NCBI GenBank assembly: GCA_020052545.1
Contig: JAGVOV010000122.1
Coordinates: 1-6,488, forward strand
Direction: 5' to 3'
Source of the DNA: an archaeon
GTDB lineage: Archaea; Nanobdellota; Nanobdellia; Woesearchaeales; JAGVOV01
DNA length: 6,488 nucleotides
Below the pieces are notes generated by a model. The model had not been told where the DNA came from. It saw only the letters and a list, made by a program, of their open reading frames with translations, and ran no database searches. How positions within the stretch are numbered: the first letter of the stretch is position 1; each line of letters opens with the position of its first letter. Positions 5,329-6,488 of this stretch are shown piece after piece. The translations under genes and the position numbers were made by a program.

Positions 5329-6488
5329 ATGTCGACTGGGGTAAAGATTACAACGAATAAGAAATCTAGAGTTTTCGGTTTTATCATAGGGGCTTTGATA
5401 TTATACCTTTTATACTTATATTTTAGCTCAAATAATACCAACTCTTCACAACCAATCCCACTCGTTCAAACTACCCAACTACAAGAATACTGTGGAGATG
5501 GATATTGCAACAATGGAGAAACATATTATACATGTCCACAGGATTGTCCTAGAAGTAAAAGTGATATTCAGGAAGGTATGAAAAAAGCAATTGTATGGAT
5601 TAAATATGATGTTACTGGAAGAAATGCTGACGGTAGCTATTTTTCTTCTGGGGTCACTGGTTCTGGGGTTACTGTATTAAATAAAAACGGAGAATTAACA
5701 ATATATACCAACAGACACGTTGTAGATTGTAGCTATAATGAAATGAATTGTTATCAAAGAATTTCTGAAAAAATAAGTGTAAGAACACAAGATGGGAAGA
5801 TTTATGATGTTGATAAAGTCTCTTTTAGTAAATCTGATATTGATTTAGCAAGACTGACTGTAACTACACCAAATATATTAGATAACCAAACCGTATATTA
5901 TACTGATCAGTATAAAATAGGTGATAAAGTGACTGCAATTGGATATCCAGCCTACGCACCAAACGTTGTTGAATTCTCTCTAAGCGAAGGAACTATAACT
6001 AATATCAAGGAAGTATTATCACAATCGACCGGAACTTCATTTAGAACAATAGAATCAGATGCATACACCTATTTCGGAAGTAGTGGTGGAGGACTGTTCG
6101 ATAAGAATGGGAATTTAATAGGAATAAATACATGGGGTACAGTCAGAAATCATATGGCAATATCTTTTAGCTCAATTAAAAGTGAACAATTTATTTACTG
6201 CCAGGAAGGGTCTTATTATCATAATGAAAACTGCTATAAATATTGTGACAAAACACAGATATTAGGTGATGATAATATATGTTATGATATCTGTAAAGAT
6301 TTTTATTGCCTCACGATGCAATCAACAGTGAATGACCCCAGATGCAGGGATGCTGGAGATGTGCCTGGAAACGATGGATACTGTCACAAAGCATGTGGTT
6401 CTGGATATTGTCCAGATTCAGCTGCTATATGCTTTAAAGCAAGATGTATGACATGCAGTGATATTAACACTTATTTATATGAAGATGG
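5329..6488 (+). CDS. Membrane-anchored trypsin-fold serine protease with Cys-rich C-terminal region, partial
   Basis: The frame is open to the window end, giving 386 residues with the C-terminus missing. A short basic N-terminus is followed by one membrane anchor (about 15-32, VFGFIIGALILYLLYLYF). The motif CGDGYCNNGETYYTCPQDC (55-73) comes next, then a clan PA protease domain (about 85-285) with a complete triad: His130 in TNRHVVD, Asp172 in DIDLARL, and Ser252 in GSSGGGLF, followed by NGNLIGINTWG. Residues 291-376 hold 13 cysteines, implying many disulfides outside the cell. No PDZ domain is seen so far. Likely role: a surface protease for quality control or for processing surface proteins. 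Compared with upstream genes it is AT-rich and uses AGA for 11 of 12 arginines. The ATG is supported by a TATA box 29 bases upstream. A protease call is firm; the substrate is unknown. Confidence 0.87.
   Translation, partial: MSTGVKITTNKKSRVFGFIIGALILYLLYLYFSSNNTNSSQPIPLVQTTQLQEYCGDGYCNNGETYYTCPQDCPRSKSDIQEGMKKAIVWIKYDVTGRNADGSYFSSGVTGSGVTVLNKNGELTIYTNRHVVDCSYNEMNCYQRISEKISVRTQDGKIYDVDKVSFSKSDIDLARLTVTTPNILDNQTVYYTDQYKIGDKVTAIGYPAYAPNVVEFSLSEGTITNIKEVLSQSTGTSFRTIESDAYTYFGSSGGGLFDKNGNLIGINTWGTVRNHMAISFSSIKSEQFIYCQEGSYYHNENCYKYCDKTQILGDDNICYDICKDFYCLTMQSTVNDPRCRDAGDVPGNDGYCHKACGSGYCPDSAAICFKARCMTCSDINTYLYED

Noticed and set aside
5223..5441. Minus-strand open frame of 72 residues running across the tRNA
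   Set aside because: Its C-terminus (WDLNPNLTLW) is the antisense translation of the T and anticodon arms of the tRNA, and the rest opposes the start of the protease gene.

Overview
The window looks like a chromosomal segment of a DPANN-type archaeon (Woesearchaeota/Pacearchaeota-like is my best guess; the phylum cannot be fixed from this alone). The reasons are a class III (type IV pilin-like) signal peptide beginning KKGQAALEF, archaeal TATA boxes placed about 25-30 bases before start codons (several genes look leaderless), T-tract terminators, a tRNA without an encoded CCA, an archaeal-style DUF192 protein, and a surface protein with the CGDGxC...CPxDC motif that I associate with DPANN exported proteins. 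Genes are tightly packed, with three ATGA stop/start overlaps.

Layout. (a) 1-706: the 3' end of a type II secretion/type IV pilus platform protein (T2SF/TadC-like) overlaps a pilin-like class III signal peptide protein. (b) 738-1447: two overlapping paralogous 4-TM proteins of the EamA/small multidrug resistance type, probably a heterodimeric transporter. (c) 1531-3167: a clear TATA box drives a proline-free 309-residue coiled-coil protein translationally coupled to a 4-TM membrane protein with an external Ig/cadherin-like domain. I recognise no function for this pair. (d) 3209-3833: a small 2-TM protein and a DUF192 protein. (e) 3814-5127, minus strand: a 437-residue mostly helical protein of unknown function, whose 3' end overlaps the DUF192 gene tail-to-tail by 20 bases. 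(f) 5203-5276: tRNA-Trp(CCA), intronless, divergent from (e). (g) 5329 to the window end: an incomplete membrane-anchored trypsin-fold serine protease with a full His/Asp/Ser triad and a cysteine-rich C-terminal region.

Most of the window concerns the cell envelope: pilus assembly, transport, a rod/membrane protein pair and a surface protease. Base composition and arginine codon use change sharply just after the tRNA: gene (g) is AT-rich and uses AGA almost exclusively, whereas upstream genes prefer AGG. Genomic islands often begin at tRNA genes, so (g) may be acquired DNA, but the other end of any element lies outside the window. The most concrete unusual signal is a near-duplicate 29-base promoter module (24/29 identical) placed exactly 37 bases before both the tRNA and the protease ATG. 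No CRISPR array, insertion sequence or rRNA was seen. No gene-free stretch exceeds 300 bases.
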